DNA from: Stenotrophomonas aracearum
Lineage (GTDB): Bacteria > Pseudomonadota > Gammaproteobacteria > Xanthomonadales > Xanthomonadaceae
DNA length: 64,000 nucleotides
Assembly (NCBI RefSeq): GCF_031834615.1
Contig: NZ_CP115543.1
Coordinates: 3,979,001 to 4,043,000 of the forward strand
Direction of reading: 5' to 3'
Part shown: in pieces, positions 9,311-17,492 of the stretch
Position numbering within the stretch: position 1 is the stretch's first letter
Layout: each line of letters starts with the position of its first letter
Made by a program: the position numbers and the translations under genes
Notes under the pieces: generated by a model
Told to the model about the DNA's origin: nothing
Seen by the model: only the letters and a program-made list of their open reading frames with translations
Databases searched by the model: none

Positions 9311-10150
9311 CTACTTCTGGCAGATGACGCAGGCGGTGCTCTCGCCGAACACCTCTTCCATCTCAACGCCCGCCGGCAACTCTACTCCCTGCCGAAGTGG
9401 GTTGACCCGACCTCGGCTTGAGGACTTTTCCTTCCTTCGCTCGAAGTCGCGCTCGATCGCTTCAATACGCTCGGGCTGCTCAAGATCGGCCAGAGACTCT
9501 CGATCGCTCCAGGTGAACGGCGAACCATGCTCCAGGGCTGTCTTTTCGTACTGCTTAGCTTCCTCGAATCGCTCCGGATGCTGCTGCTTGAGTCGCACCC
9601 ACTCAATCTTCTGCTGGAAGAAGCAGAAGGTGCATCCGCTGCGAGACCTCCACTCGTAGTACTTAGGCAGGCCGACACCTGCACCTTCCAGAAGCTCCAT
9701 TACGCCAGAGTGGTCGATGCCAGCCTCGCGAAACGGGAGGTGGACCGTCAAGTTCCGATGGCCCGAGTCGTATCCTTCGCGGTGATTCTCGTCCGAGCGG
9801 ATGGCCACGTAGCTGTGAACCTTGTCACCAGCCTCAAGCCAAGGCTTGATCCAGTTCCGGAACGGGGTCAGCTTCAGCTGACGGGTACACCACCGGCTTC
9901 GAGGCGAAGGAAGGAAGTTGTTGTACTCCCGCAGCCAGAAGTCAAAGTCGCGCTGCGGGTTGAGCCTGAGAATTTCCTTGCCCAAGAACCCTTCAAGACT
10001 TCCCAGGAAATCGTAGACCTCCGGCAATTCTTTGCCGGTATCAGTAAAGAAATACTTGAGATCCAGCTCGGGATGATTGAGCCGCATATATACAGCTAGT
10101 GCCGCGCTGTCCTTGCCTCCAGAGATTCCTAGAACATGATGTTCAACCAT
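9311..10150 (-). CDS. DndC/PAPS-reductase-like PP-loop sulfurtransferase
   Basis: This 279-residue protein belongs to the PAPS reductase/DndC ATP-pyrophosphatase superfamily. The PP-loop SGGKDSAALAVY lies near residues 11-22, followed by FFTDTGKELPEVYDFL. Conserved cysteines occur in RWCTRQLK and SGCTFCFFQ, as in DndC proteins, and the extreme C-terminus adds ACVICQK, a further CxxC. The start is the ATG at 10150, six bases after a GGAGG, overlapping the ATPase stop by eight bases. It would adenylate and thiolate its substrate using sulfur from the desulfurase next door. In Dnd systems the substrate is the DNA backbone; without DndB, DndD or DndE that cannot be assumed here. Confidence 0.85.
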   Translation of the reverse strand: MVEHHVLGISGGKDSAALAVYMRLNHPELDLKYFFTDTGKELPEVYDFLGSLEGFLGKEILRLNPQRDFDFWLREYNNFLPSPRSRWCTRQLKLTPFRNWIKPWLEAGDKVHSYVAIRSDENHREGYDSGHRNLTVHLPFREAGIDHSGVMELLEGAGVGLPKYYEWRSRSGCTFCFFQQKIEWVRLKQQHPERFEEAKQYEKTALEHGSPFTWSDRESLADLEQPERIEAIERDFERRKEKSSSRGRVNPLRQGVELPAGVEMEEVFGESTACVICQK

Positions 10151-13100
10151 TACGGGCCTCCGTCGCCATTCCATCCTCCAGCATCATTGCACCAGCTTCT
10201 GCGAGGGCTGCAAGGTAGAGCTCCTTTGACAGACCATCTCTCTTTGCCGCAGCAAGGATCACATCACGGACCTGCGAGATCAGCTCGCGGTCCTCATCGG
10301 CCACATCGATAGTGGCACTGACGGTCTTCTGGCTACCAAAGGCAACGGCGAGCGCATGGCGGCCAGACGGCCGACCCTGAACTGATGCCAGCAGCTCCAC
10401 GCGTCGGAATTGGAACGCCCAATCAGCCAGCTGAATCCCTGCGCGTTCAATGTCCTGGTCGGTGAAGTCGCGAGCAGCACGGTTGGTCGCCAGCGACGCA
10501 AGACTCTCATTCTGGGGAGTAAGCCCATCGTACTCAGCCAGCCTGGAAACAAACGCATCGATTCGGAAGTCCCCTGTCCTTCCAGCGATTGCCTTCGCCC
10601 GCGACCGAAGGCGTGAGAGCGGTCCTGAGTGAGCCAGGGAAATCAGCAACTGATCCCCAAGCTTTCTGAGCACTCGCTCGTAGGCCGAGTCGAGCTCATT
10701 GACCACATTGATGATGACGTCAACGATCTCCTTGCCTGGCTTGAGGTCAAGCGCGTCCGGGAGGTCGACGAAGATCGTCTTCAGAGGATCAGAGGCACGA
10801 AGTAGAACAGAGCGCACATTCCGGGCCGGCTCACTGACCGAGACAGTCTTACGAGTCCAAGTAGGGAGCGAGAACGCCCACGCCACCAGTGCCCTGGCCG
10901 AATCCAAAGGGTCAGCCTGCACGGGCCGATCGGCGATAGGTTCAAGGCGGCGCGCAAGCTGCCGCAGCATCTTGCGCGCGCTATCATCAATGTGAAGCCA
11001 CTTCCAACCGATTCGGGCCGCATCCTGCAGCCATGCATCGGAGTCAGCATCGCTCATCTCCGGCGTGAAAATCCCGTCGATATACAGGGTGATCTCACTG
11101 CGATGAGCTAGGAAGAAGGCCAGTGCAAATATCGGAATCAGACCATTGCGCACCCCGTAAGGTGCCCGTCTGGCTGTTTCAAACAGCGCAGACAGGGGAA
11201 GTGTTGATCTTGACTGGACCAACTGAAGCTTCCAATCCTGCCAGAGAGCAATGATGCTCGAGCCGCCCATCTCCTCCAACTGCGCCAGCGTTCGGAAGCC
11301 TGCTGCTTCGCCGTTGGGCCCGTGGAGCTGAAGCGGAGCCAGGATGGTGTGATAAAGACCTGCTTCAGCGGGGTACCCCTCGAAGCCAAGCTCTCTCTGA
11401 TCGGCATGCGAGAGCATGCGGTGCATCAAAAGCCGCTGAGCCTTTGCAGCATTTGACGACAGCGTATCGCGATTGACCAACTCACTGAACACCAGCGGCG
11501 CTCTAGCAAAGGCCCTGTCGCACACGACGCTGGCGATGGGCGAAAGACCATCGTCAACAGTGCTGGTCAACACATCCGATCCAATGTGCCACGTCGCCGT
11601 AGAGAACGCCTCTCGCAGATCGGCGTCCAGCGAGTGGCGAGCATGTTCCAACCTCGCAGATATCTCTCGCCTGGCGACAGAATCGCCATCAAGCTGCGGC
11701 GTCGCCTTGGCCACCTGCTCCAAAGCCGCGAGCTCGGTGGCCTGCTCCGCCAACCCCAGATGGAGCTTCGGTACACCAATCACGCTAAGCGAGTCCTGGC
11801 AGCGCTTCGCCAAGGCCACCGTCGCATCGCGCAGTGCCTGCGGAGAGGTTTCTTCGTCCGGAACAAGCAGGATGAAGCGACCTGCAGTCGAGTCCCTTGG
11901 AGAATCAAGCATTTCACCAGCAGCCTTGGGCGTGGCCACAACTCGCTCGAACCAGCGCAGTGTTCCTGACAGGAAATAGTGCTTACGCGCACTCAACGCG
12001 GGGAGCGTGCCAACCTGCTTGAACTGCTGATCAATGGAAAGAGTTCGCTTACCTTTAACCTGCTCAACCGCCGCTTCAATATCGAAGTCGCTGCCGGCAT
12101 ACACGGCCCAAGCCGACAGGTGCTTTCGGTACACAGCAACACTGGACATCACAAGATCCGCCAGGGCGGCTGCGATATCCTTGGCAGTGTGACCGGGAAT
12201 GCTTTGCTGCAGGACCTCATTGGTCGCCGCAACACCGGATCCGTTCCGAAACATGTCAATCAGCGCAATTGTCTTGATCAGAGCCACATGAGGTTCCTGG
12301 AAGCGCGCCTCCACCCGCTCAATTGCATCACTTGCCACCGCCCAACGATGTCCATCGGCCGAAGCCAGGATCGCCGGCTCGAAGTTGACGCGCAGGTAGT
12401 CCCAGAAGCGCGCGGGACTGTAGACGGCGGCGACTTCTCCCGTCTGGCCCCGCAGGAATTCCTGGAACCCCAGTGGCTCGGCCGAGCTAAGGAATCCAAA
12501 CACGCTGCGCTCGTTCTGACCGAACCGCCGGCGCGAACAGGGCCCCAGCAGGGCAGCAGTAACAGGGTGAAGCGGCCAGCACGCGTCAAGCGCATCGGCA
12601 AGTGCGGCGGGAGAAGAGGGACGTCTCAGCCTGATCTGGTCTGCAATCGATCGGCTGACCTTGAGCGACTTAGGATGGTCCTGTTCTGACTCGATCGCGC
12701 CGCCAATCAGGCCGATGACCTCGTCCGTACCGGCCACCACAGGGATGTCTACGAAGCGACCCTGCACCTTAGCCCATTCCGCTTGAACACCGCGGTGTGA
12801 TCTTCCTACGTACTGCTCAAAGGCCTGATGCAGTACACCCACGATGACAAGACGACCCTCGCAGCGGCTTGCCGCCTCGGCTAGCTCTTGCAACAGGTAG
12901 ATGTCTTCTCCCGCCGCAGCAGCAGCCTCCAGAAGCTTGCCCATTTCATCAAGAATGACAAGCACACCACCAACGTCTGGATTCTCAGCACGCTTAATCA
13001 GCTCACTGACAACATCACGCACGCCCTCTCGCATGCGCTTGGCTCCGCGCAAGGGTGCATACTTATCAATGGCTTGGCTCAAGGCGGACTCAAGCGACTG

Positions 13101-13463
13101 CCGACGCCCCACCAACGGAATCACCGCCCACGCTTTGCGGCCGCCAAATGCGCGGGCAACCTCGTCGGCAGCGCTCAGCCCAAGCGCTACCTTGGCGCGC
13201 TTGCGCACCTGCGGCGTACCACCGGTCAGTTGCGCTAGCGCCAACGCGAGAGTCGACTTACCTCCGCCGTAGGGCCCGGTCCAGGTGAAGGCACGCTGTT
13301 GGGAAGTGCTCACGTAGCGTGCGGTCGTCTCAAGAGCAAGTTCGCCACTGCCATGCAGCACATAGCCGTCAAGCGCATCCTCTCGACCTAGGTCGGATTC
13401 CAGCTGCACCGAGCGTTGAAAGCGCGAAGCAACCTGTACCAACGGGCGCGAATTACTTGCCAT
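10143..13463 (-). CDS. Large P-loop ATPase of the sulfur-linked operon
   Basis: This is a 1106-residue protein with an N-terminal STAND/BrxC-like P-loop ATPase region. The Walker A motif is GPYGGGKSTLALAL, about residues 62-75, and the Walker B is GGVLVILDEMGKLLE near 165-180. The remaining 850 residues are mostly helical with no nuclease motif that I can recognise. Size and layout recall the large ATPases of BREX (BrxC/PglY) and of Dnd-associated restriction modules (DptF/DptH), but I cannot place it in one family. A strong AGGAAGG lies before its ATG, which overlaps the DUF4007 gene by 11 bases. It is probably the motor or sensor that couples the modification proteins to an antiviral response. 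Confidence 0.8.
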   Translation of the reverse strand: MASNSRPLVQVASRFQRSVQLESDLGREDALDGYVLHGSGELALETTARYVSTSQQRAFTWTGPYGGGKSTLALALAQLTGGTPQVRKRAKVALGLSAADEVARAFGGRKAWAVIPLVGRRQSLESALSQAIDKYAPLRGAKRMREGVRDVVSELIKRAENPDVGGVLVILDEMGKLLEAAAAAGEDIYLLQELAEAASRCEGRLVIVGVLHQAFEQYVGRSHRGVQAEWAKVQGRFVDIPVVAGTDEVIGLIGGAIESEQDHPKSLKVSRSIADQIRLRRPSSPAALADALDACWPLHPVTAALLGPCSRRRFGQNERSVFGFLSSAEPLGFQEFLRGQTGEVAAVYSPARFWDYLRVNFEPAILASADGHRWAVASDAIERVEARFQEPHVALIKTIALIDMFRNGSGVAATNEVLQQSIPGHTAKDIAAALADLVMSSVAVYRKHLSAWAVYAGSDFDIEAAVEQVKGKRTLSIDQQFKQVGTLPALSARKHYFLSGTLRWFERVVATPKAAGEMLDSPRDSTAGRFILLVPDEETSPQALRDATVALAKRCQDSLSVIGVPKLHLGLAEQATELAALEQVAKATPQLDGDSVARREISARLEHARHSLDADLREAFSTATWHIGSDVLTSTVDDGLSPIASVVCDRAFARAPLVFSELVNRDTLSSNAAKAQRLLMHRMLSHADQRELGFEGYPAEAGLYHTILAPLQLHGPNGEAAGFRTLAQLEEMGGSSIIALWQDWKLQLVQSRSTLPLSALFETARRAPYGVRNGLIPIFALAFFLAHRSEITLYIDGIFTPEMSDADSDAWLQDAARIGWKWLHIDDSARKMLRQLARRLEPIADRPVQADPLDSARALVAWAFSLPTWTRKTVSVSEPARNVRSVLLRASDPLKTIFVDLPDALDLKPGKEIVDVIINVVNELDSAYERVLRKLGDQLLISLAHSGPLSRLRSRAKAIAGRTGDFRIDAFVSRLAEYDGLTPQNESLASLATNRAARDFTDQDIERAGIQLADWAFQFRRVELLASVQGRPSGRHALAVAFGSQKTVSATIDVADEDRELISQVRDVILAAAKRDGLSKELYLAALAEAGAMMLEDGMATEARNG

Positions 13464-14385
13464 AAGCCTTCCTGAATAGATCTGCAGTGAGTTCTTCCTG
13501 AGCTCCGCGAATCTGTCGACTGACCTGTCTTACCCCCGCGGTATCAGTCCACCTAAGCTGACCATCCGTCAGCGACTCGAGCCCCGAGAGTCGGTCTTCG
13601 ATACCTCTCTCATCGAGCTTGAACACCCTGCCAGGGGAGCCGTACTCGTGTGAAATTGCCTCGAAAGAGAGCGTCGCTTGACCGGTACTGAGCCGCAAAT
13701 CACGATCCGCCCAGAACTCAAGCAATGCCATCGCAAAAATGCCCTCAGGCAAAGAGCGTTGTGAGCCGCGCAAGAAAGAGAAGGATCCGCCCCCTCCTTC
13801 GTTGATCAGTCCGAGCTCAGACAGAAGTGGCTCGGCAGCTTCGTCGCCCCCGCGACCATCACGTTTAGCTGCGTAACACCGCAGGCAGACTTCCACGTCA
13901 CGCTTGAGCGTCACCCGCGAGGTCTTGTGACCGGCCTGCTCGACAGCTGCCTTGAGCGAATCTGTCAGGAGTTCCACATCAAAGGCGTGTTGCGCGCCTT
14001 GATTGAAGACCCACCACCAAGTGGTTGAACGCTGAGATCGGCCCGCGAGCAGCCAATGGACCCACCAAGCTGTTGCCGGACGCTCTAGGAATGGATCAAG
14101 ACCGTCCCTGCCAAACAGAGCGTGGCCGGTCGGCGCAATGGAAATGCGTCCGTCCCGGGTTTCGGCTATGACGTCACAGGCCATCGCCCAATGGCGAATG
14201 GCTGCCACCATGTTCTTACCGACACCAAAGCGGCGAATCCCCACTTCAGCTGCAAAGACCTCTTTGGCCGGACGCCCCTCTCCTTCTGCGGCAGCGTCGT
14301 AGGCCTTTCGCAGCCAAAGCTGCCGGAGAGGGAACGTCTCGTGGCCAGAAAACTGAACAAGCGTAGGGAGCGGGATCGAGGTCAT
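13453..14385 (-). CDS. DUF4007 family protein, first gene of operon
   Basis: This 310-residue protein shows the DUF4007 N-terminal signature: QFSGHETFPLRQLWLRKAYD, then RRFGVGKNMVAAIRHWA. The FGVGKNM/IRHWA part looks like a winged-helix or similar nucleic-acid-binding module, so DNA binding is a reasonable guess. From my knowledge of gene neighbourhoods, DUF4007 genes often accompany PAPS-reductase-like and cysteine desulfurase genes, but the function is not established. It is the promoter-proximal gene. Its ATG has no Shine-Dalgarno sequence and lies only seven bases after a putative -10, so the message may be leaderless. It could autoregulate through the 19-bp palindrome just upstream. Confidence 0.8.
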   Translation of the reverse strand: MTSIPLPTLVQFSGHETFPLRQLWLRKAYDAAAEGEGRPAKEVFAAEVGIRRFGVGKNMVAAIRHWAMACDVIAETRDGRISIAPTGHALFGRDGLDPFLERPATAWWVHWLLAGRSQRSTTWWWVFNQGAQHAFDVELLTDSLKAAVEQAGHKTSRVTLKRDVEVCLRCYAAKRDGRGGDEAAEPLLSELGLINEGGGGSFSFLRGSQRSLPEGIFAMALLEFWADRDLRLSTGQATLSFEAISHEYGSPGRVFKLDERGIEDRLSGLESLTDGQLRWTDTAGVRQVSRQIRGAQEELTADLFRKAYGK

Positions 14386-14390
14386 GGCTA

Positions 14391-14421
14391 GAGTCTACTG
14401 GTGGAGTCCACCAGTTCAAAG
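14391..14421 (-). promoter_or_regulatory. Operon promoter with 19-bp palindromic operator
   Basis: ACTGGTGGAGTCCACCAGT at 14397-14415 is a perfect inverted repeat of nine bases each side of a central G. On the minus strand it lies between TTGAAC (14421-14416, a -35 candidate, 4/6) and TAGACT (14397-14392, a -10 candidate, 4/6). A dimeric regulator bound here would occupy the promoter of the six-gene operon. Transcription would begin close to the ATG at 14385. Confidence 0.6.
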
Positions 14422-14696
14422 TTGCGGCTGGAGAGCTACGCCAGCTCATTGATGTCGCATCAGCTAAAAATCAAACAACTCATTGAATATTATGCATTTT
14501 TAATGAAACCAAGAGTTGCCGAGCCGGAATTCGTGCTGAGGGTAATTTCCACCTGGTGCGCGGGAGAGACCCCAAATGCGTTTCGTCGCCTCCTCATATC
14601 CCCGTCTCAACGTTAGGGACACGGGGGCGTGTGCCGGAGTCGCGCGTAACAAGTGACCGGCAGAACCTCATGGGCCAGACCAGAAAGCAGCAACGT
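14422..14696. other. Intergenic, AT-rich upstream region
   Basis: There is no supported gene. The stretch at about 14455-14520 is distinctly AT-rich for this genome and lies upstream of the operon promoter, where it could act as an UP-type element. This is an inference. Confidence 0.4.
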
Positions 14697-15245
14697 CTAG
14701 AGCTTGGCTTCAATGAACCTATCGGTGGCAGCTACAAGGTCAGAAATGAATCGAATGTGCTTTCGAAGGTCCTCTCGAGTGACCGCATGCGACACAGGCT
14801 GACCCGGCACAGGACGGAGAGAGCGGTGGGCAATGTCCCCCCGCTTTTTCGCGATCGCGCTCAGATGCCCCTTGGCTCGAGCAGGATCATAGTGATTCCA
14901 GACCCACCCTTCGAGAACATTGATCTGCAAGTACTTCTCAAAGATCTTCCCCACACGATCAGGGGTAGGCGTGTGGAAGTACTTCAAGTCGTTCTCCAGC
15001 GAAGCCAGATAGAACGCCCTGATTCGACCTCCCGATCCATCCCTGCCCACTACATGCTCAGCAGCCTCGCAGATCCGATCCTCAACGTAGGTTTCAAGAG
15101 CTGCGAGCGCCATGACCAGACCGGCGCGCTTGAGCACTTCAGCGTTGTCAGGTGAAGGCTGGGAATTGATCGTATCGAAGTGTGCAAGGAGGTCAGCCGC
15201 ATCCTGGATGACATGAGTGAAGGTCTGGAATGCCTGAGATGTCAT
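14697..15245 (-). CDS. HEPN-domain protein (RiboL-PSP/MAE_28990-like)
   Basis: This 182-residue all-helical protein contains the HEPN ribonuclease signature Rx4H in KKRGDIAHRSLR near the C-terminal third, preceded by LAALETYVEDRICE and ENDLKYFHTPT. The pattern fits the RiboL-PSP-HEPN or MAE_28990/MAE_18760-like HEPN families, which occur as toxins or accessory nucleases in defence and toxin-antitoxin loci. No nucleotidyltransferase (MNT) partner is next to it. The ATG at 15245 is preceded by AAAGGA. It is outside the six-gene operon but on the same strand upstream of it, so it may be an independent abortive-infection effector. Confidence 0.7.
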   Translation of the reverse strand: MTSQAFQTFTHVIQDAADLLAHFDTINSQPSPDNAEVLKRAGLVMALAALETYVEDRICEAAEHVVGRDGSGGRIRAFYLASLENDLKYFHTPTPDRVGKIFEKYLQINVLEGWVWNHYDPARAKGHLSAIAKKRGDIAHRSLRPVPGQPVSHAVTREDLRKHIRFISDLVAATDRFIEAKL

Positions 15246-15564
15246 CGCTAAGTCCTTTTGGGTGACGAAAGATCCTGAGAGCCCCCTCAATCATCCACCT
15301 ACTTGTGGAACCAGGGCGCCGGCCAGCCGGGATTGCAAGGCGCCCGTTGACTGCGTCGAGTATTGCACGGCGACGGCGAGCTGTTTTGTCCTTGCTGCTC
15401 ATGGCATTGGTCATGATCGATGGCGATACGAAGGCGCTCGCTTGTACGCACGAGAATCTGGCCAGTACTACTGGGGGCCAGCGGGAACCTAGTAGCTGTC
15501 AATGCTGGGGCGTGACCTTTTTCTGATCATAGGTTGACCGCTAGTCAGCTCAGCATCTGCGCTT
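15246..15564. other. Intergenic, possible gene remnant
   Basis: A 73-codon minus-strand frame (15193-15414) overlaps the start of the HEPN gene. It begins with a basic stretch (KDKTARRRRAILDAVNGRL) but has no recognisable domain and no convincing ribosome binding site. It may be a remnant. Nothing else was seen. Confidence 0.3.
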
Positions 15565-16020
15565 TCAGACATCGATCCCGAACTCGATGCGAGCGGCATG
15601 CAGAACGCGAGCCGGGTCGGCGGTCAGCATCGTAGCCGGCCGGGCGCCGTCGAGGAGCACATGCGGGGAAAGGAACCACTCGACTTCACCCCAGCCGGTG
15701 GTACGACGCATGCCATCCGGCTCACGGTGAAAGGGACCGTAGTCGCGCAACAGTGTCAGTATCTCTGCCAAATGATCTACGGGCTGTCCATCGGAAAGGA
15801 ACTGCCAGGTTGGATAGCGGTAGCAGGGCACAGGTTGCGTGACGTACACCCCCAAGAGCTGGCTCTCGCGGCGTAGTTGGCTTGCGCGGCGGATGGCGGT
15901 GCTGGGCCTTCCGCCGAGGCGAGCGCCAACCTCGGCGGTACTGAGCCATTGCTCTGCCAGTGCCTCGCGCATGGCGGCGGCGCCGTGCAGGATCTGCTGG
16001 TTTGGAGCGAGGGTGCCCAT
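15565..16020 (-). CDS. Xre/MbcA/ParS-like antitoxin family protein
   Basis: This 151-residue protein has the layout of Xre/MbcA/ParS antitoxins: a helix-turn-helix near residues 25-50 (WLSTAEVGARLGGRPSTAI), a linker with LLGVYV and YRYPTWQF, and a C-terminal DUF2384-like toxin-binding part (EVEWFLSPHVLLDGARPATM, then DPARVLHAARIEFG). Such antitoxins usually neutralise a RES-domain toxin, but no RES gene is present. The ATG at 16020 has GGAGG five bases upstream. The same frame continues upstream into the tail of the broken metallophosphoesterase, so a fused product is formally possible. It is either an orphan antitoxin or a regulator. Confidence 0.6.
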   Translation of the reverse strand: MGTLAPNQQILHGAAAMREALAEQWLSTAEVGARLGGRPSTAIRRASQLRRESQLLGVYVTQPVPCYRYPTWQFLSDGQPVDHLAEILTLLRDYGPFHREPDGMRRTTGWGEVEWFLSPHVLLDGARPATMLTADPARVLHAARIEFGIDV

Positions 16021-16826
16021 CTCAACCTCCAGGTTCGGATCAAACATGCCGTTCTCTGAAAACCAATGCCCGTCAGCACTTCGTAAAGGGGAGCCTAGAG
16101 GGTTGCACATCACTCTGGCTTTGCCCTGCAGGTGGTCCATCGAGTCGTGGATGTGGCCATGTACCCACAGATGCGCTCTGCAGACCTAAGCGACCAGGTC
16201 TGAATCAAAGCCCGCCAACAGAAGCTGCCCCTTGTATCCTTCAGGAACCGATCTCGAAGACGGCCCCGTATGCGCCACAACGACCGTCGATCCATCGAAC
16301 GACTTTTCCAGACGCTGCTGGAACCAGATGCGATCCTCCCAGTGCCAGTGGGCAACTTCCTAAGGCTTGACTCTCCGGTACCCGACTTTGGCGAGCCTGA
16401 TCTTACGATAGCCATTCATTTCGGAACCGGCCAACTGCATGGCCTCTTGGATGCTGTCTGCGCCTAGCACCAGGAAATCGCTGCATAGGGTCGCACCCAG
16501 GAAACGGACGCCATCTATGGCCAACTCGCCCAGAGAGTAGATGTGAACGAAGGCAGAGCAAGCCTCCGCCAACTTTCCTTTCAGCGTGTCGCTCTTCTTG
16601 GCGTAGTCCTCATGATTTCCGTGCACATAGATGACTGGACGATCGGGAAGCCCCGGTCGGCCCACGCCAAAGCTCGATCACCCACGTCAATGTCGCCAGC
16701 CAGTATCACCAGGTCTGGTCGGCAAACATCGAGGTTGGGCTGCATCGCCCTAAGGATCTCTTGCGCTTGCCTCGGCGCATCACGCCATACCTCAAGATGC
16801 AGGTCGGACAGGATCAAGATGCGCAT
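16021..16826 (-). pseudogene. Broken calcineurin-like metallophosphoesterase
   Basis: The pieces of a metallophosphoesterase are clear: MRILILSDLHLEVW, DLVILAGDID, VIYVHGNHEDY and, near the end, LWVHGHIHDSMD with KARVMCNPLG. They cannot be read as one frame. There is a one-base frameshift near 16640 (after ADRGFP) and two later in-frame TAG codons, at about 16362 after YRRVKP and about 16187 after DSDLVA. All metal-binding motifs survive in the separate pieces, so the loss is recent or partly sequencing error, though three lesions make error less likely. The gene starts two bases after the HAD phosphatase gene. Confidence 0.85.
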
Positions 16827-16828
16827 CG

Positions 16829-17299
16829 CTAGACGTCCCTACTCTGGCGTACCTCCTTTCCATATTGGCCAACATTGCCAATTCGTTCACTCAGTCGTCC
16901 AAGTGCGACGCTGAGTCCATCGTCTTCTGACGGATAAGGAGACCCAAACAAAGGAATCTGAACCCAGAGATGCTCCTGTCCCGGGTGGACATAGGGGCCG
17001 TGATCATCCAGTAGTAGAGCGTCGCCCAGGCGCGGCGAAGCCTGGAGCAGGTCCTTTGTCATTCCCATCCAGTTGATGTAATGGAGCCCTGCGAACCAGT
17101 CAGGTGCGCTGCCTTCGCGAACGAGTAGCGTAGCAATACCGCGAAAGCGATCTTCGGGAACTGTCGTGAACATCATCAGCTGATCAAACAGCAACTGGAT
17201 GTCCTCCAGAAACCGATAGAGCCCTGGCCTGGGGATCTGGCTGATTGCATTGGAGATGAGCGTACCCTCAAGGTCCAGTGCCAAGATGGTCGGCTTCAT
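16829..17299 (-). CDS. HAD-superfamily phosphatase-like protein
   Basis: This 156-residue protein begins MKPTILALDLEGTLISN, a HAD motif I in which the second Asp of DxDxT is Glu (DLEGT). Later it has MMFTTVPEDR (motif II-like Thr) and DALLLDDHGPYV (motif IV-like acidic pair). The overall form resembles NIF-type HAD phosphatases. The ATG at 17299 follows an AGAGG. It is the first gene of a short minus-strand unit leading into the broken metallophosphoesterase. The Asp-to-Glu change may reduce or alter phosphatase activity; the first Asp nucleophile is present. The substrate is unknown. Confidence 0.65.
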   Translation of the reverse strand: MKPTILALDLEGTLISNAISQIPRPGLYRFLEDIQLLFDQLMMFTTVPEDRFRGIATLLVREGSAPDWFAGLHYINWMGMTKDLLQASPRLGDALLLDDHGPYVHPGQEHLWVQIPLFGSPYPSEDDGLSVALGRLSERIGNVGQYGKEVRQSRDV

Positions 17300-17360
17300 A
17301 TGTTGCCTCTGCCATAGGTGCGTGCGCCCACCTTCCTCCCTTGTCTGATCGCTGTCTAGC

Positions 17361-17403
17361 GCGTGACCCCACTGGTACGCATGAGGCGTGAGCCTACTGG
17401 TAC
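17361..17403 (-). repeat. Two copies of an 18-bp upstream element
   Basis: GCGTGACCCCACTGGTAC (17361-17378) and GCGTGAGCCTACTGGTAC (17386-17403) are direct repeats, 25 bases apart, 60-105 bases upstream of the HAD gene. The second copy is identical to 18172-18189, upstream of the tyrosine phosphatase gene. A GAGTCTACTGGT variant lies in the six-gene operon promoter at 14391. They look like binding sites for one island regulator. Confidence 0.55.
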
Positions 17404-17492
17404 AGCCACGGACCGCCCCCTCAACGCAGCCCCACAAAATCAATGACCCATTTCACGACTTAGTCTGCGCACCGCCTGATCCAAGCCGCAGC

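Noticed and set aside
3409..14385. Calling the operon a standard Dnd or Ssp phosphorothioation system
   Set aside because: Only the desulfurase and DndC-like parts are shared; DndB, DndD, DndE, SspB and SspE are not recognisable.
15193..15414. 73-codon minus-strand frame upstream of the HEPN gene
   Set aside because: No ribosome binding site or domain, and it overlaps the HEPN start; kept only as a possible remnant.
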